A stretch of DNA of 64,000 bases. Source: Pseudomonadota bacterium. GTDB taxonomy: Bacteria; Pseudomonadota; Alphaproteobacteria; Caulobacterales; Caulobacteraceae. The translations under genes were made by a program, and so were the position numbers. Below are positions 1-7,318 of the stretch, in pieces. How positions within the stretch are numbered: position 1 is the first letter of the stretch; every line of letters begins with the position of its first letter. Under the pieces are notes generated by a model. It had not been told where the DNA came from. It saw nothing but the letters and a program-made list of their open reading frames with translations, and did not search any database. The stretch is from NCBI GenBank assembly GCA_018241995.1, contig JAFECT010000003.1, positions 1 to 64,000 on the forward strand. The letters run 5' to 3'.

Positions 1-25
1 CTTAGAGTCCACAGCACCTAGGGCC

Positions 26-544
26 CTAGTCGCAGAACTCCGACTGCGGATCGTGGGCATGATGCGCGATCGCCAGGCCCTTCTTCGTGAACACCAGCCA
101 GCGGGTGGAGACGTAGTTGATGGCCCAGGCGCTGACCCCGCCGGCGCAGAGCGCGAACAGGTGGTTGGAAAACACCGCCATGTGCAGCGACAGCAGGGTC
201 AGGAACACCCAGTAGTTGGCGAAATTGCCGATGGCGTTGGAACCCATGTAGCGCAGCCACTGGCGCACGCACCGCTCGCGGGTCAGGCAGCGGAAGACCA
301 GGCAGCCGTTGGCGAGGAAGGTCACCTGCATGGCCATGAACAGCGACACGGCCCGCGCCGCGAAGGGCCTGGCGCCCAGGAGAGCGCCCGCCTGCAGCAG
401 CACGAGGTCTGTGCCGAAGCCCAGCATGGCCACGCCGGAATATTTCAGCGCCATGTGCAGCTCGCGGCGGGCCTTGCGGCCGCGGTCCAGGGGTTGTTCC
501 AGGCGGTCAGTAGACGGAGCTTCGAGGACAGCGTCGGTCGGCAT
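26..544 (-). CDS. GtrA-family small membrane protein
   Basis: A 172-residue protein with about four hydrophobic segments starting near residue 35, and with the short basic loops and TRWLVF-type C-terminal motif of the GtrA family. GtrA-like proteins are thought to help move undecaprenyl-linked sugars across the inner membrane for cell-surface polysaccharide modification; the exact substrate here cannot be told. The N-terminal 30 residues are polar and cytoplasmic. It stands alone on the minus strand, divergent from the scaffold-protein gene that follows. GT39 and GT2 glycosyltransferases about 7-9 kb away could be partners, which is inference only. Confidence 0.75.
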   Translation of the reverse strand: MPTDAVLEAPSTDRLEQPLDRGRKARRELHMALKYSGVAMLGFGTDLVLLQAGALLGARPFAARAVSLFMAMQVTFLANGCLVFRCLTRERCVRQWLRYMGSNAIGNFANYWVFLTLLSLHMAVFSNHLFALCAGGVSAWAINYVSTRWLVFTKKGLAIAHHAHDPQSEFCD

Positions 545-650
545 CCGCCATCAACGCCCTTGAGCGCCAAGCGTTGCAGCGACGCGACGCCGCCGGTTTC
601 GTGCGCCTGGTGGGGTGTTCCTTAAGCCTGGGGCGCCCTACATTCCGCCC

Positions 651-1100
651 ATGATCGACGACCTTTACAGCGCCAGGATATTGTCGCTGGCCGCGCATCT
701 GCCGCGGTCGGGACGGCTTGCTGCGCCCAGCGGGTCGGCCGAGAAGGTCTCCAAGCTGTGCGGCAGCCGCGCGGTGGTCGATGTCGTGGTCGAGGACGGC
801 CGGGTCGTCGACTACGCCCAGGAGGTCAAGGCCTGCGCGCTCGGCCAGGCGGTGGCGTCTATCGTCGGCGAACATGCGATCGGCGCCTCGGTCGAGGAAC
901 TGGAGAACGCCCGTGACCAGCTGCGCGACATGCTGAAATCCGACGGCCCCGAACCCTCCGGCCGCTTCGCCGACCTGAAGCTGCTGGCCCCGGTGAAGGG
1001 CTATCCCGCGCGCCACGCCTCCACGCTTGTGGCCATCGAGGCCGCGGCCGAGGCGGCTCGGCTTGCAGTATCGCGAACTAGCACCGCCGACGCGGCTTGA
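651..1100 (+). CDS. NifU/IscU-like iron-sulfur cluster scaffold protein
   Basis: A 149-residue protein. The ATG at 651 is preferred over an in-frame start at 615 because the family begins with a MIDDLYS-like N terminus. Scaffold proteins of this fold hold a nascent Fe-S cluster on three cysteines. Two cysteines are recognisable: Cys37 in KLCGS and Cys62 in VKACALGQAVAS, which resembles the IscU GCAIS segment. The third position, expected after PAR (PAR-x-x-C in SufU-like proteins), reads PARHAST and has no Cys. It may therefore be a divergent scaffold or an adaptor. It is followed by yidD and thrS on the same strand. Confidence 0.75.
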   Translation: MIDDLYSARILSLAAHLPRSGRLAAPSGSAEKVSKLCGSRAVVDVVVEDGRVVDYAQEVKACALGQAVASIVGEHAIGASVEELENARDQLRDMLKSDGPEPSGRFADLKLLAPVKGYPARHASTLVAIEAAAEAARLAVSRTSTADAA

Positions 1101-1156
1101 TCCCCGCTTTTCGCAAGTGCGATAAGCGCGCGACCCGTTCGGGGCCCGTTGGCTGA

Positions 1157-1432
1157 ATGACCCTCTACGAACGAAGCGTCAAAGGCGCCCTGCGCGCCTA
1201 CAAGCTGACGCTGTCACCGGTGATCGGGCAGCAGTGCCGCTTTACTCCGACCTGCTCGGAGTACACGGCCGAAGCCATGATCGCCCACGGACCCTGGCGC
1301 GGCGCCTGGATGGGCCTTCGCCGGATATGCCGATGCAATCCCTGGGGCGGATCGGGCTATGACCCGGTTCCTCCCAAGACGAGGCCGGCCAGCCCAGAAT
1401 CGCTTGGGCGCGGCCCTGGAAGTGAGACATGA
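1157..1432 (+). CDS. yidD: Membrane protein insertion efficiency factor YidD
   Basis: A 91-residue protein with the whole YidD signature: an amphipathic N terminus ([10 protein letters not shown]), then [14 protein letters not shown], then [17 protein letters not shown]. YidD is a small inner-membrane-associated protein that assists YidC-dependent insertion. In many bacteria it sits with rpmH-rnpA-yidC; here it lies directly before thrS and overlaps its start by ATGA (1429-1432), so the two are probably translationally coupled. The C-terminal tail after DPVPP is polar and not conserved. Confidence 0.93.
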   Translation: MTLYERSVKGALRAYKLTLSPVIGQQCRFTPTCSEYTAEAMIAHGPWRGAWMGLRRICRCNPWGGSGYDPVPPKTRPASPESLGRGPGSET

Positions 1433-3354
1433 TCGACCTGAAGTTCCCCGACGGCGCCGTCCGACAGTACCCGCTAGGCGCCACGGGCTACGACGTAGCC
1501 CAGTCCATCGCCCCGTCCCTGGCCAAGCGCGCGGCCCTGATAAAGCTCGATGGCGAGCTGCGCGACGTGAACCGCCCGATCGAGCGGGGCGGCGCGTTCG
1601 AGATCATCATGCGCGACAGCCCTGAGGCGCTGGAGACCATCCGCCACGACACGGCCCACGTGCTGGCGGAGGCCGTGCAGGAGCTGTTCCCCGGCACCCA
1701 GGTGACGATCGGCCCGTCGATCGAGGACGGCTTCTACTACGACTTCGCCCGCGAGGAGCCGTTCTCCATCGAGGACTTCCCCAAGATCGAAGCCAAGATG
1801 CGCGAGATCGTCGATCGCGACGCCAAGATCGTGCGCGAGGAGTGGGACCGCGACGAAGCCATCAAGCTGTTCGAGGCCAAGGGCGAGACGTACAAGGCCG
1901 AGATCATCCGCGACCTGCCGGCGGGCGAGACGATCACGCTCTATCGCCAGGGCGACTGGGTGGACCTGTGCCGCGGGCCGCACTTCCCGTCGACGAAGGC
2001 GGTGGGCAAGGCCTTCAAGCTGACCAAGCTGGCGGGCGCCTACTGGCGCGGCGATCACCGCAACGCCCAGCTGCAGCGCATGTACGGCACGGCCTGGGCC
2101 TCGGAGGCCGAGCTTGAGGCCTATCTGCAGCGCGTCGAAGAGGCCGAGAAGCGCGACCACCGCCGCATCGGCCGGGCCATGGACCTCTTCCACATGCAGG
2201 AAGAGGCCAAGGGCATGGTGTTCTGGCACCCCAAGGGCTGGACCCTGTGGCGCACGCTGGAGGCCTATATCCGCCGCCGCCTGGAGGCGGACGGCTACGA
2301 CGAGGTCAAGGCGCCCCAGATCATGGACCGCGTGCTGTGGGAGCGCTCGGGCCACTGGGAGAAGTTCGGCAAGAACATGTTCGTCTGCGAGACGGAGGAG
2401 GGCGAAGTCCTCGCCATCAAGCCGATGAACTGCCCCGGCCACGTGCAGATCTTCAACGTCGGCCAGAAGTCCTACCGTGATCTGCCGCTGCGCTACTCCG
2501 AGTTCGGCTCGTGCCATCGCTACGAGCCGTCCGGCGCCCTGCACGGCCTGATGCGGGTGCGCGCTTTCGTGCAGGACGACGCTCACATCTTCTGCCGCGA
2601 GGACCAGATCGAGGAGGAGACGCGCAAGTTCTGCGATCTGCTGCGCTCGATCTACGAGGACCTGGGGGTGACGCTGCACTCGGTGAAGCTGGCCCTGCGC
2701 CCGGAGGTCCGCGCCGGGACCGACGAGGTCTGGGATGTGGCCGAGGAGAAGCTGAAGCGTGCTGCGGAAGCGGCGGGTGAGACGGTCGAACTCTTGCCCG
2801 GCGAAGGCGCCTTCTACGGCCCGAAGCTGGAGTTCCACCTCAGGGACGCGATCGGCCGCACCTGGCAGTGCGGCACGCTGCAGCTCGACTTCGTCCTGCC
2901 CGAGCGCCTCGACGCCGAATACGTGGCCGAGGACGGCTCCAAGCAGCGGCCGGTCATGCTGCACCGGGCGATCTTCGGCTCGTTCGAGCGGTTCCTCGGC
3001 ATCCTGATCGAGAACTACGCCGGCGCCTTCCCGCTGTGGCTGGCCCCGGTGCAGGTGGTGGTGGCGACGATCACCTCCGACGCCAACGACTTCGCTGAAG
3101 CAGCCGCGGCCAAGCTCAGGGCCATGGGCCTGCGCGTGGAGACCGACCTTCGCAACGAGAAGATCAACTACAAGGTCCGCGAACACTCCCTGGCCAAGGT
3201 TCCGGTCATCGCCGTGGTTGGCCGCCGCGAGGCGGAGGAGGGCAAGCTGGCGCTGCGCCGGCTGGGCTCCGACGGACAGCAGATCGTGACCCTGGACGAG
3301 GCCGGCGCCATGCTAGCGGACGAGGCCAAGGCGCCGGACCAGAGACGCGCCTGA
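1429..3354 (+). CDS. thrS: Threonyl-tRNA synthetase
   Basis: A 641-residue class II synthetase of normal length that charges tRNA-Thr. Domain order: TGS domain (about residues 1-62), editing domain with [11 protein letters not shown] (HxxxH) and the downstream [11 protein letters not shown] segment that carries the Cys and His of the editing site, catalytic core from about residue 245 with zinc-ligand Cys in [10 protein letters not shown] and motif 2 around [12 protein letters not shown], and a C-terminal anticodon-binding domain from about residue 540 ([17 protein letters not shown]). The ATG overlaps the yidD stop. No leader with tandem threonine codons is visible. Confidence 0.98.
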   Translation: MIDLKFPDGAVRQYPLGATGYDVAQSIAPSLAKRAALIKLDGELRDVNRPIERGGAFEIIMRDSPEALETIRHDTAHVLAEAVQELFPGTQVTIGPSIEDGFYYDFAREEPFSIEDFPKIEAKMREIVDRDAKIVREEWDRDEAIKLFEAKGETYKAEIIRDLPAGETITLYRQGDWVDLCRGPHFPSTKAVGKAFKLTKLAGAYWRGDHRNAQLQRMYGTAWASEAELEAYLQRVEEAEKRDHRRIGRAMDLFHMQEEAKGMVFWHPKGWTLWRTLEAYIRRRLEADGYDEVKAPQIMDRVLWERSGHWEKFGKNMFVCETEEGEVLAIKPMNCPGHVQIFNVGQKSYRDLPLRYSEFGSCHRYEPSGALHGLMRVRAFVQDDAHIFCREDQIEEETRKFCDLLRSIYEDLGVTLHSVKLALRPEVRAGTDEVWDVAEEKLKRAAEAAGETVELLPGEGAFYGPKLEFHLRDAIGRTWQCGTLQLDFVLPERLDAEYVAEDGSKQRPVMLHRAIFGSFERFLGILIENYAGAFPLWLAPVQVVVATITSDANDFAEAAAAKLRAMGLRVETDLRNEKINYKVREHSLAKVPVIAVVGRREAEEGKLALRRLGSDGQQIVTLDEAGAMLADEAKAPDQRRA

Positions 3355-4026
3355 TCAGGCGGCGCGGGCGGCTCTTGCAGTCGCCCGTGTCCTGCCCAGC
3401 AGCAGCGGTCGCCAGGACAGCCAGGCCTCGACCAGCAGGATCGGAACCAGGATGCCGAACCAGGCCTGGTTGCCCATGAGTTCGTTCGGGTCCTTGATCC
3501 AGGCCCACAGCGGCGCGAACACCGGGTCGGCGTCGATGCGCGACCAGATGAAGACGAAGATCAGGGCGTAGCTGCGGATCATCAACAGGCGGTGGCTTGT
3601 GTAGTCGCTCGCGCGCGCCCTCAGCCAGCCGCCGAGGGTGAAGCCGAACCACAGTAGCGCCAGGATCGCGGCGGGGATGCGGCTGCCCGGATCGTCGGTG
3701 ACGCAGGCGAGCCAGAAGCCGGCGACGGCCGAGGGGAGCGCCAGGGCCACGTACGTCCGCCCGAGCCAGCGGTGGACCGTAGGCCGTGTGGCGCGCAGGC
3801 CGCTCGAGAACTGCAGGGCGCCGATGACCACGGTGGGCAGGGCGGTCACGAAGTGACCACAGTACCAGGCCTGCTTGTGCATCAGGCTTGGCCCCGCCGC
3901 GCCGGGTGTGCCGAAGCGCATATGTAGGGTCGGGATCATCACATAGGCGAAAAGAGCGAAAAGCGCGGTCCAGCCGATCGCCCGGCCCCATGGCAGGCTA
4001 CGCCCGCCGCCCTGATTCACAGACAT
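3355..4026 (-). CDS. DUF2306-like multi-pass membrane protein
   Basis: A 223-residue protein with about six hydrophobic helices and the histidine-containing motifs of the DUF2306 family (HRWLGRTYV, SHRLLMIRSYA). Its function is unknown; conserved histidines in helices suggest haem or metal binding, which is inference. A longer in-frame reading to 4185 is possible, but the ATG at 4026 is chosen because the extension overlaps the upstream citrate synthase and reads as arginine-rich non-homologous sequence. GGGGG lies 5 nt before this ATG and falls inside a 9-bp hairpin (separate entry). The 3' end abuts the thrS stop. Confidence 0.75.
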   Translation of the reverse strand: MSVNQGGGRSLPWGRAIGWTALFALFAYVMIPTLHMRFGTPGAAGPSLMHKQAWYCGHFVTALPTVVIGALQFSSGLRATRPTVHRWLGRTYVALALPSAVAGFWLACVTDDPGSRIPAAILALLWFGFTLGGWLRARASDYTSHRLLMIRSYALIFVFIWSRIDADPVFAPLWAWIKDPNELMGNQAWFGILVPILLVEAWLSWRPLLLGRTRATARAARAA

Positions 4027-4028
4027 CT

Positions 4029-4058
4029 TGCCCCCACAGCCCGATTTCCGTGGGGGCA
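4029..4058 (-). promoter_or_regulatory. Hairpin covering the Shine-Dalgarno of the DUF2306 gene
   Basis: A perfect 9-bp inverted repeat (TGCCCCCAC / GTGGGGGCA) with a 12-nt loop. On the minus strand its 3' arm is the only G-rich ribosome-binding sequence and ends 2 nt before the ATG at 4026. It also lies 31 nt downstream of the citrate synthase stop (4089) and could act as a weak terminator, though no T-run follows. A translational gate is my inference. Confidence 0.5.
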
Positions 4059-4088
4059 GCCTAACCTGAACGGAGCGGCGCGTCGCCC

Positions 4089-5186
4089 TCAGGCGGCTTC
4101 GGCTTCCGGCGCTGGACCCACATAAGCCGATTGCGGCCGGATCAACCGTCCGCTCAGGACCTGCTCGCGGGCGTGGGCCAGCCAACCGGTGGTGCGGCCC
4201 ATGGCGAAGACGCAGGTGAAAGCCTCGTGCGGCAGGCCGACCGCTTCCAGCAGCAGCGCGGTGTAGAACTCGACATTGGTTTCCAGCCGTCGGTCCGGCT
4301 TGGCCTGACGCAGGGCCTCCAGGGCCGCCGCCTCCACAGCTTCGGCCAGGGCCAGGCGGCCGGGGTCACGGGCGGGTTCGGCGACGTTCAGCGTGCGATA
4401 GGCCCCCTTCAGCGCGTCGGCGCGCGGGTCTCGCACGCGATAGACCCGATGGCCGAAGCCCATCAGCCGCTCGCCCCGGTCCAGCGCCGCCTGTAGCCAG
4501 GGCGCCGCATTTTCAGGCGTTCCGATCGCGTCCAGCATCTCGATCACCGGCCCTGGCGCGCCGCCGTGCAGCGGACCCTTGAGCGCGCTGATCCCGGCCA
4601 GAACGGCCGAGGTCAGGCCGGCCTGGGTCGAGGCCACCACCCGCGCGGCGAAGGTCGATGCGTTCAGGCCGTGGTCTGAGACCGTGACCAGATAGGCGTC
4701 GAGCGCCGCAGCCCGCGCGGGAGAGGGTATCCGGCCATCGAGCATGCGCAGGATATCGGCCGTGTGGCCGAGCGCGGGGTCCGGGGCGATGGGCGCCAGA
4801 CTCCTCGCCGCGCGCAGCACCGCCGGCGTGAATACGGCCGGCGCGGCCAGCAGGCGCAGGGCCGTGTCGAGGTCGTCGCCGTCGGCCAAGCGCGCGGTGA
4901 GGGCGCGCATCGCCTCGATCGGCCCGAGCGTCTTCAGCGTCTCGTCGATCGCCGTTGTGTGGGCGAAGACCTGGGCGCGGGCTGCGCCGAGCCGACGGGC
5001 CAGCGCTTCGGGGTCCGGCAGGTCGTCGAAGAAGCCTTCGAGCAGCAGGTGCGCCACCTGCTCGAACGACGTTCGGCCGGCGAGCTCGCCGAGCGTATGG
5101 CCCCGGATCACCAGCCGGCCGCCTTCGCCGTCGACCGCCGACAGCACCGTCTCCGCCGCCACCACGCCTTCCAATCCGCCGATCAT
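4089..5186 (-). CDS. Citrate synthase family protein (paralogue 1)
   Basis: A 365-residue citrate synthase-fold enzyme; the family condenses oxaloacetate (or a related 2-oxoacid) with acetyl- or propionyl-CoA. Visible motifs are DHGLNASTF (His172), GPLHGGA (His207) and MGFGHRVYRVRDPRA (His246). The third catalytic residue, an Asp in the classical NVDFY motif, is Glu306 here (NVEFYTA). SD GGAG lies 8 nt before the ATG. It is divergent from a second citrate synthase with a DNA-binding domain, and about 65 residues shorter than the hexameric TCA-cycle GltA, so I doubt it is the main enzyme. Methylcitrate synthase or a regulated side-path enzyme are alternatives. Confidence 0.88.
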   Translation of the reverse strand: MIGGLEGVVAAETVLSAVDGEGGRLVIRGHTLGELAGRTSFEQVAHLLLEGFFDDLPDPEALARRLGAARAQVFAHTTAIDETLKTLGPIEAMRALTARLADGDDLDTALRLLAAPAVFTPAVLRAARSLAPIAPDPALGHTADILRMLDGRIPSPARAAALDAYLVTVSDHGLNASTFAARVVASTQAGLTSAVLAGISALKGPLHGGAPGPVIEMLDAIGTPENAAPWLQAALDRGERLMGFGHRVYRVRDPRADALKGAYRTLNVAEPARDPGRLALAEAVEAAALEALRQAKPDRRLETNVEFYTALLLEAVGLPHEAFTCVFAMGRTTGWLAHAREQVLSGRLIRPQSAYVGPAPEAEAA

Positions 5187-5236
5187 CGCCGATACTCCAA
5201 AAAGCCTTGCTTGGATGGCAGATCGGCATTCTTATT

Positions 5237-5248
5237 ATTGACGTCAAT
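5237..5248. promoter_or_regulatory. 12-bp perfect palindrome between divergent citrate synthases
   Basis: ATTGACGTCAAT reads identically on both strands. It lies in the only gap between the two divergent citrate synthase genes and 32 nt before the chosen start of the plus-strand gene. Together with the adjacent inverted repeat it gives two TTGA..TCAA dyads, which suggests an operator, possibly for the DNA-binding domain encoded next door (inference). Confidence 0.5.
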
Positions 5249-5249
5249 C

Positions 5250-5266
5250 TTGATGATTTTCATCAA
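5250..5266. promoter_or_regulatory. Inverted repeat TTGATGA-N3-TCATCAA, candidate operator
   Basis: Perfect 7-bp arms around TTT, separated by one base from the palindrome at 5237-5248. It ends on the A of an in-frame ATG at 5266, so binding here could block the plus-strand transcript or its first possible start. A local AT-rich island within GC-rich surroundings. Confidence 0.5.
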
Positions 5267-5280
5267 TGCGAGGCGTCGGT

Positions 5281-6405
5281 ATGGCCTGGATGACGGCGAG
5301 CGAAGCCTTGGCCGCCCTGGGGGTGAAGCCTCAGACTCTCTACGCCAGCGTCAGCCGCGGCCGGATCGCGGCAAAACCCGACCCGAAGGATCCGCGCCGC
5401 AGCCTCTACAGCGCATCAGACGTGAAGAAGCTGGCGGCCAGGGCGCGCGGGGCGCCCAGGAGCCAGACGGTAGCCGCGCAAAGCCTGGCCTGGGGCGAGC
5501 CGGTGCTGACGACCGCCCTGTCGACCGTGGAACAGGGGCGGCTGCTCTATCGCGGCGCCGACGCCGCGACGCTGGCGCAGACGGCCGGACTGGAGGAGGT
5601 CGCGGCGCTGCTGTGGGGCGCCGAGGCGCCGGTTGCGCTTCGCAATGATGGCGCGGCGATCGCCGGCGCCACCGGCCGCGCCCGGCTGTTCGCGGCCCTC
5701 GCGGCGCGCGTGGTCCAGGACCCGCCGAGCCTGGGCCGCTCCGCCGCCCTGCTGCGTCGCGACGCCGCCGAGGTCGCGGGCGTGGTGCTGCTGGCGGCGG
5801 CGGGACCGGGTCAAGGTAAGGCGCACGAGCGGCTCGCCCATGCCTGGGGCTCGCCGCCCGATCCTGTCCGGCGAGCTCTGGTGCTCTTGGCGGATCACGA
5901 GCTGAACGCATCCACCTTCGCCGCGCGCGTGGCGGTCTCCACGGGCGCGTCCCTGGCTGCCGGCGTGCTGGCGGGCCTGGCGGCGCTGACCGGTCCGCTG
6001 CACGGCGCGGCCGGCCTGGCGCTGCTGGCGCTCAAGGCGGATGCGGACAGGTCTGGCCCGGAACAGGCGGTCGCGTCCTGGCTGGCGCAGGGGCGCGCGC
6101 TTCCAGCCTTCGGCCACCCGCTCTACCCGGAGATCGACCCGCGCGGCGTGGCCATGCTGGAAGGCGTGGAGATCGGCGCGGACTGGACTGCCCTCGCCCA
6201 GGCGGCGGCCGAGCGCAGCGGGGAGGCGCCGAACGTGGATTTCGCCCTCGCGGCGCTCACGGATCGCTTCTCCTGGCCGGCCGAAGCGCCCTTCGTGCTG
6301 TTCGCCGTGGCGCGCACGGTGGGTTGGCTGGCCCACGGTATCGAGCAGGCAGGCTCGGGCGGCCTGATCCGGCCGCGCGCGCGGTACGTTGGGCCTAGGC
6401 TCTAG
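5281..6405 (+). CDS. Citrate synthase family protein with N-terminal MerR/excisionase-type DNA-binding domain
   Basis: A 374-residue fusion. Residues 2-55 (WMTASEALAALGVKPQTLY, then RGRIAAKP and RRSLYSASDVKKL) form a winged helix-turn-helix like MerR/excisionase proteins. The rest is a citrate synthase fold with His241 (GPLHGAA), His279 (PAFGHPLYPEIDPRG) and Asp320 (NVDFALA), so the full catalytic triad appears present although the region between is divergent and short. GAGG lies 7 nt before the ATG at 5281, which is preferred over the ATG at 5266. Divergent from paralogue 1; a metabolite-sensing autoregulator is an attractive but unproven reading. The 3' end overlaps the lyase gene by 11 bp. 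Confidence 0.85.
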   Translation: MAWMTASEALAALGVKPQTLYASVSRGRIAAKPDPKDPRRSLYSASDVKKLAARARGAPRSQTVAAQSLAWGEPVLTTALSTVEQGRLLYRGADAATLAQTAGLEEVAALLWGAEAPVALRNDGAAIAGATGRARLFAALAARVVQDPPSLGRSAALLRRDAAEVAGVVLLAAAGPGQGKAHERLAHAWGSPPDPVRRALVLLADHELNASTFAARVAVSTGASLAAGVLAGLAALTGPLHGAAGLALLALKADADRSGPEQAVASWLAQGRALPAFGHPLYPEIDPRGVAMLEGVEIGADWTALAQAAAERSGEAPNVDFALAALTDRFSWPAEAPFVLFAVARTVGWLAHGIEQAGSGGLIRPRARYVGPRL

Positions 6406-7318
6406 GCTTAGGAAATCCGCCGGCGCGGCTGAGGCGCGAGGCGGGGGCCTTGCCGATCTTCCCGCCGATCCAGCGCGCGGTCTCGATCAGGGCCTCGAGG
6501 TCGTAGCCGGTCTCGAAGCCGCCGCGATGCAGCATGTAGACGAGGTCCTCGGTGCCGATATTGCCGGTGGCGCCCGGCGCGAAGGGGCAGCCGCCCAGGC
6601 CGCCGACCGAGGCGTCCAGCACGCTGACCCCCGCTTCGACGCCGGCATAGGCATTGGCGAGGCCGGTGTTGCGGGTGTCGTGGAAATGCAGGCGCAGGGT
6701 CGCGTCGGGCGCAGCCTTCTTCGCCGCCTCGACCTTGCGGGTCACCGCCCACGGATCGCCGGCGCCGATGGTGTCGGCGAGCGCGATTTCGGGAATTTTC
6801 AGTTCGGCCAGCCGCGCGACGACCGAGGCGACCTGCTCGACCGAGACCTCGCCGTCGAAGGGGCAGCCCCAGACGGTGGAGACCGTGGCCGACAGGCGCG
6901 GGCCGCCGGCGCCGGAGCCCGCGAAATTGTGCGCCCGCTCGGCGATCTCAGCGACCATGTCGAGCTGCTGGGCGACGGTCATGCCGCTGTTGGCCTGGGC
7001 GAAGCCGTCGGAGGCGGCCAGCGAGATATTGGCCTCGTCCACCCCCGCCTCGACCGCGCGGTCGAAGCCCTTGGCATTCAGCACCAGGCCGATGCGCGAT
7101 CGGCCTTCCGCCTTGGGCAGGCCGGCCATGATCTCTTCCGCGCCGGCCATCTGCGGCACGCGCTTGGGATTGACCAGCGAGACCACCTCGGTGCGGCGCG
7201 CGCCGGCGGCTTCCAGGCGGCGGATCAACTCGATGCGGTCCTCGACCGAGACGACCACGGCCTCGTTCTGCAGGCCGTCGCGCGGGCCGACCTCCACGAT
7301 CTCGATGAAGCGGCTCAT
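6395..7318 (-). CDS. Hydroxymethylglutaryl-CoA lyase family protein
   Basis: A 307-residue DRE-TIM-barrel lyase. Substrate and metal motifs are visible: EVGPRDGLQNE at the N terminus, LHFHDTRNTGLANAY in the middle (metal-binding histidines) and GGLGGCPFAPGATGN (catalytic-loop Cys) near the C terminus. The family splits HMG-CoA to acetoacetate and acetyl-CoA in leucine degradation, or acts on related acyl-CoAs. No other leucine-degradation genes are adjacent. Its start overlaps the stop of the upstream GT39 gene by 4 bp (7315-7318), so the two are cotranscribed. Confidence 0.9.
   Translation of the reverse strand: MSRFIEIVEVGPRDGLQNEAVVVSVEDRIELIRRLEAAGARRTEVVSLVNPKRVPQMAGAEEIMAGLPKAEGRSRIGLVLNAKGFDRAVEAGVDEANISLAASDGFAQANSGMTVAQQLDMVAEIAERAHNFAGSGAGGPRLSATVSTVWGCPFDGEVSVEQVASVVARLAELKIPEIALADTIGAGDPWAVTRKVEAAKKAAPDATLRLHFHDTRNTGLANAYAGVEAGVSVLDASVGGLGGCPFAPGATGNIGTEDLVYMLHRGGFETGYDLEALIETARWIGGKIGKAPASRLSRAGGFPKPRA

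Noticed and set aside
1474..3186. Long open frame on the minus strand opposite thrS
   Set aside because: Mirror of high-G+C codon bias; composition Leu/Gly/His/Arg-rich without any family motif, while thrS on the plus strand is certain.
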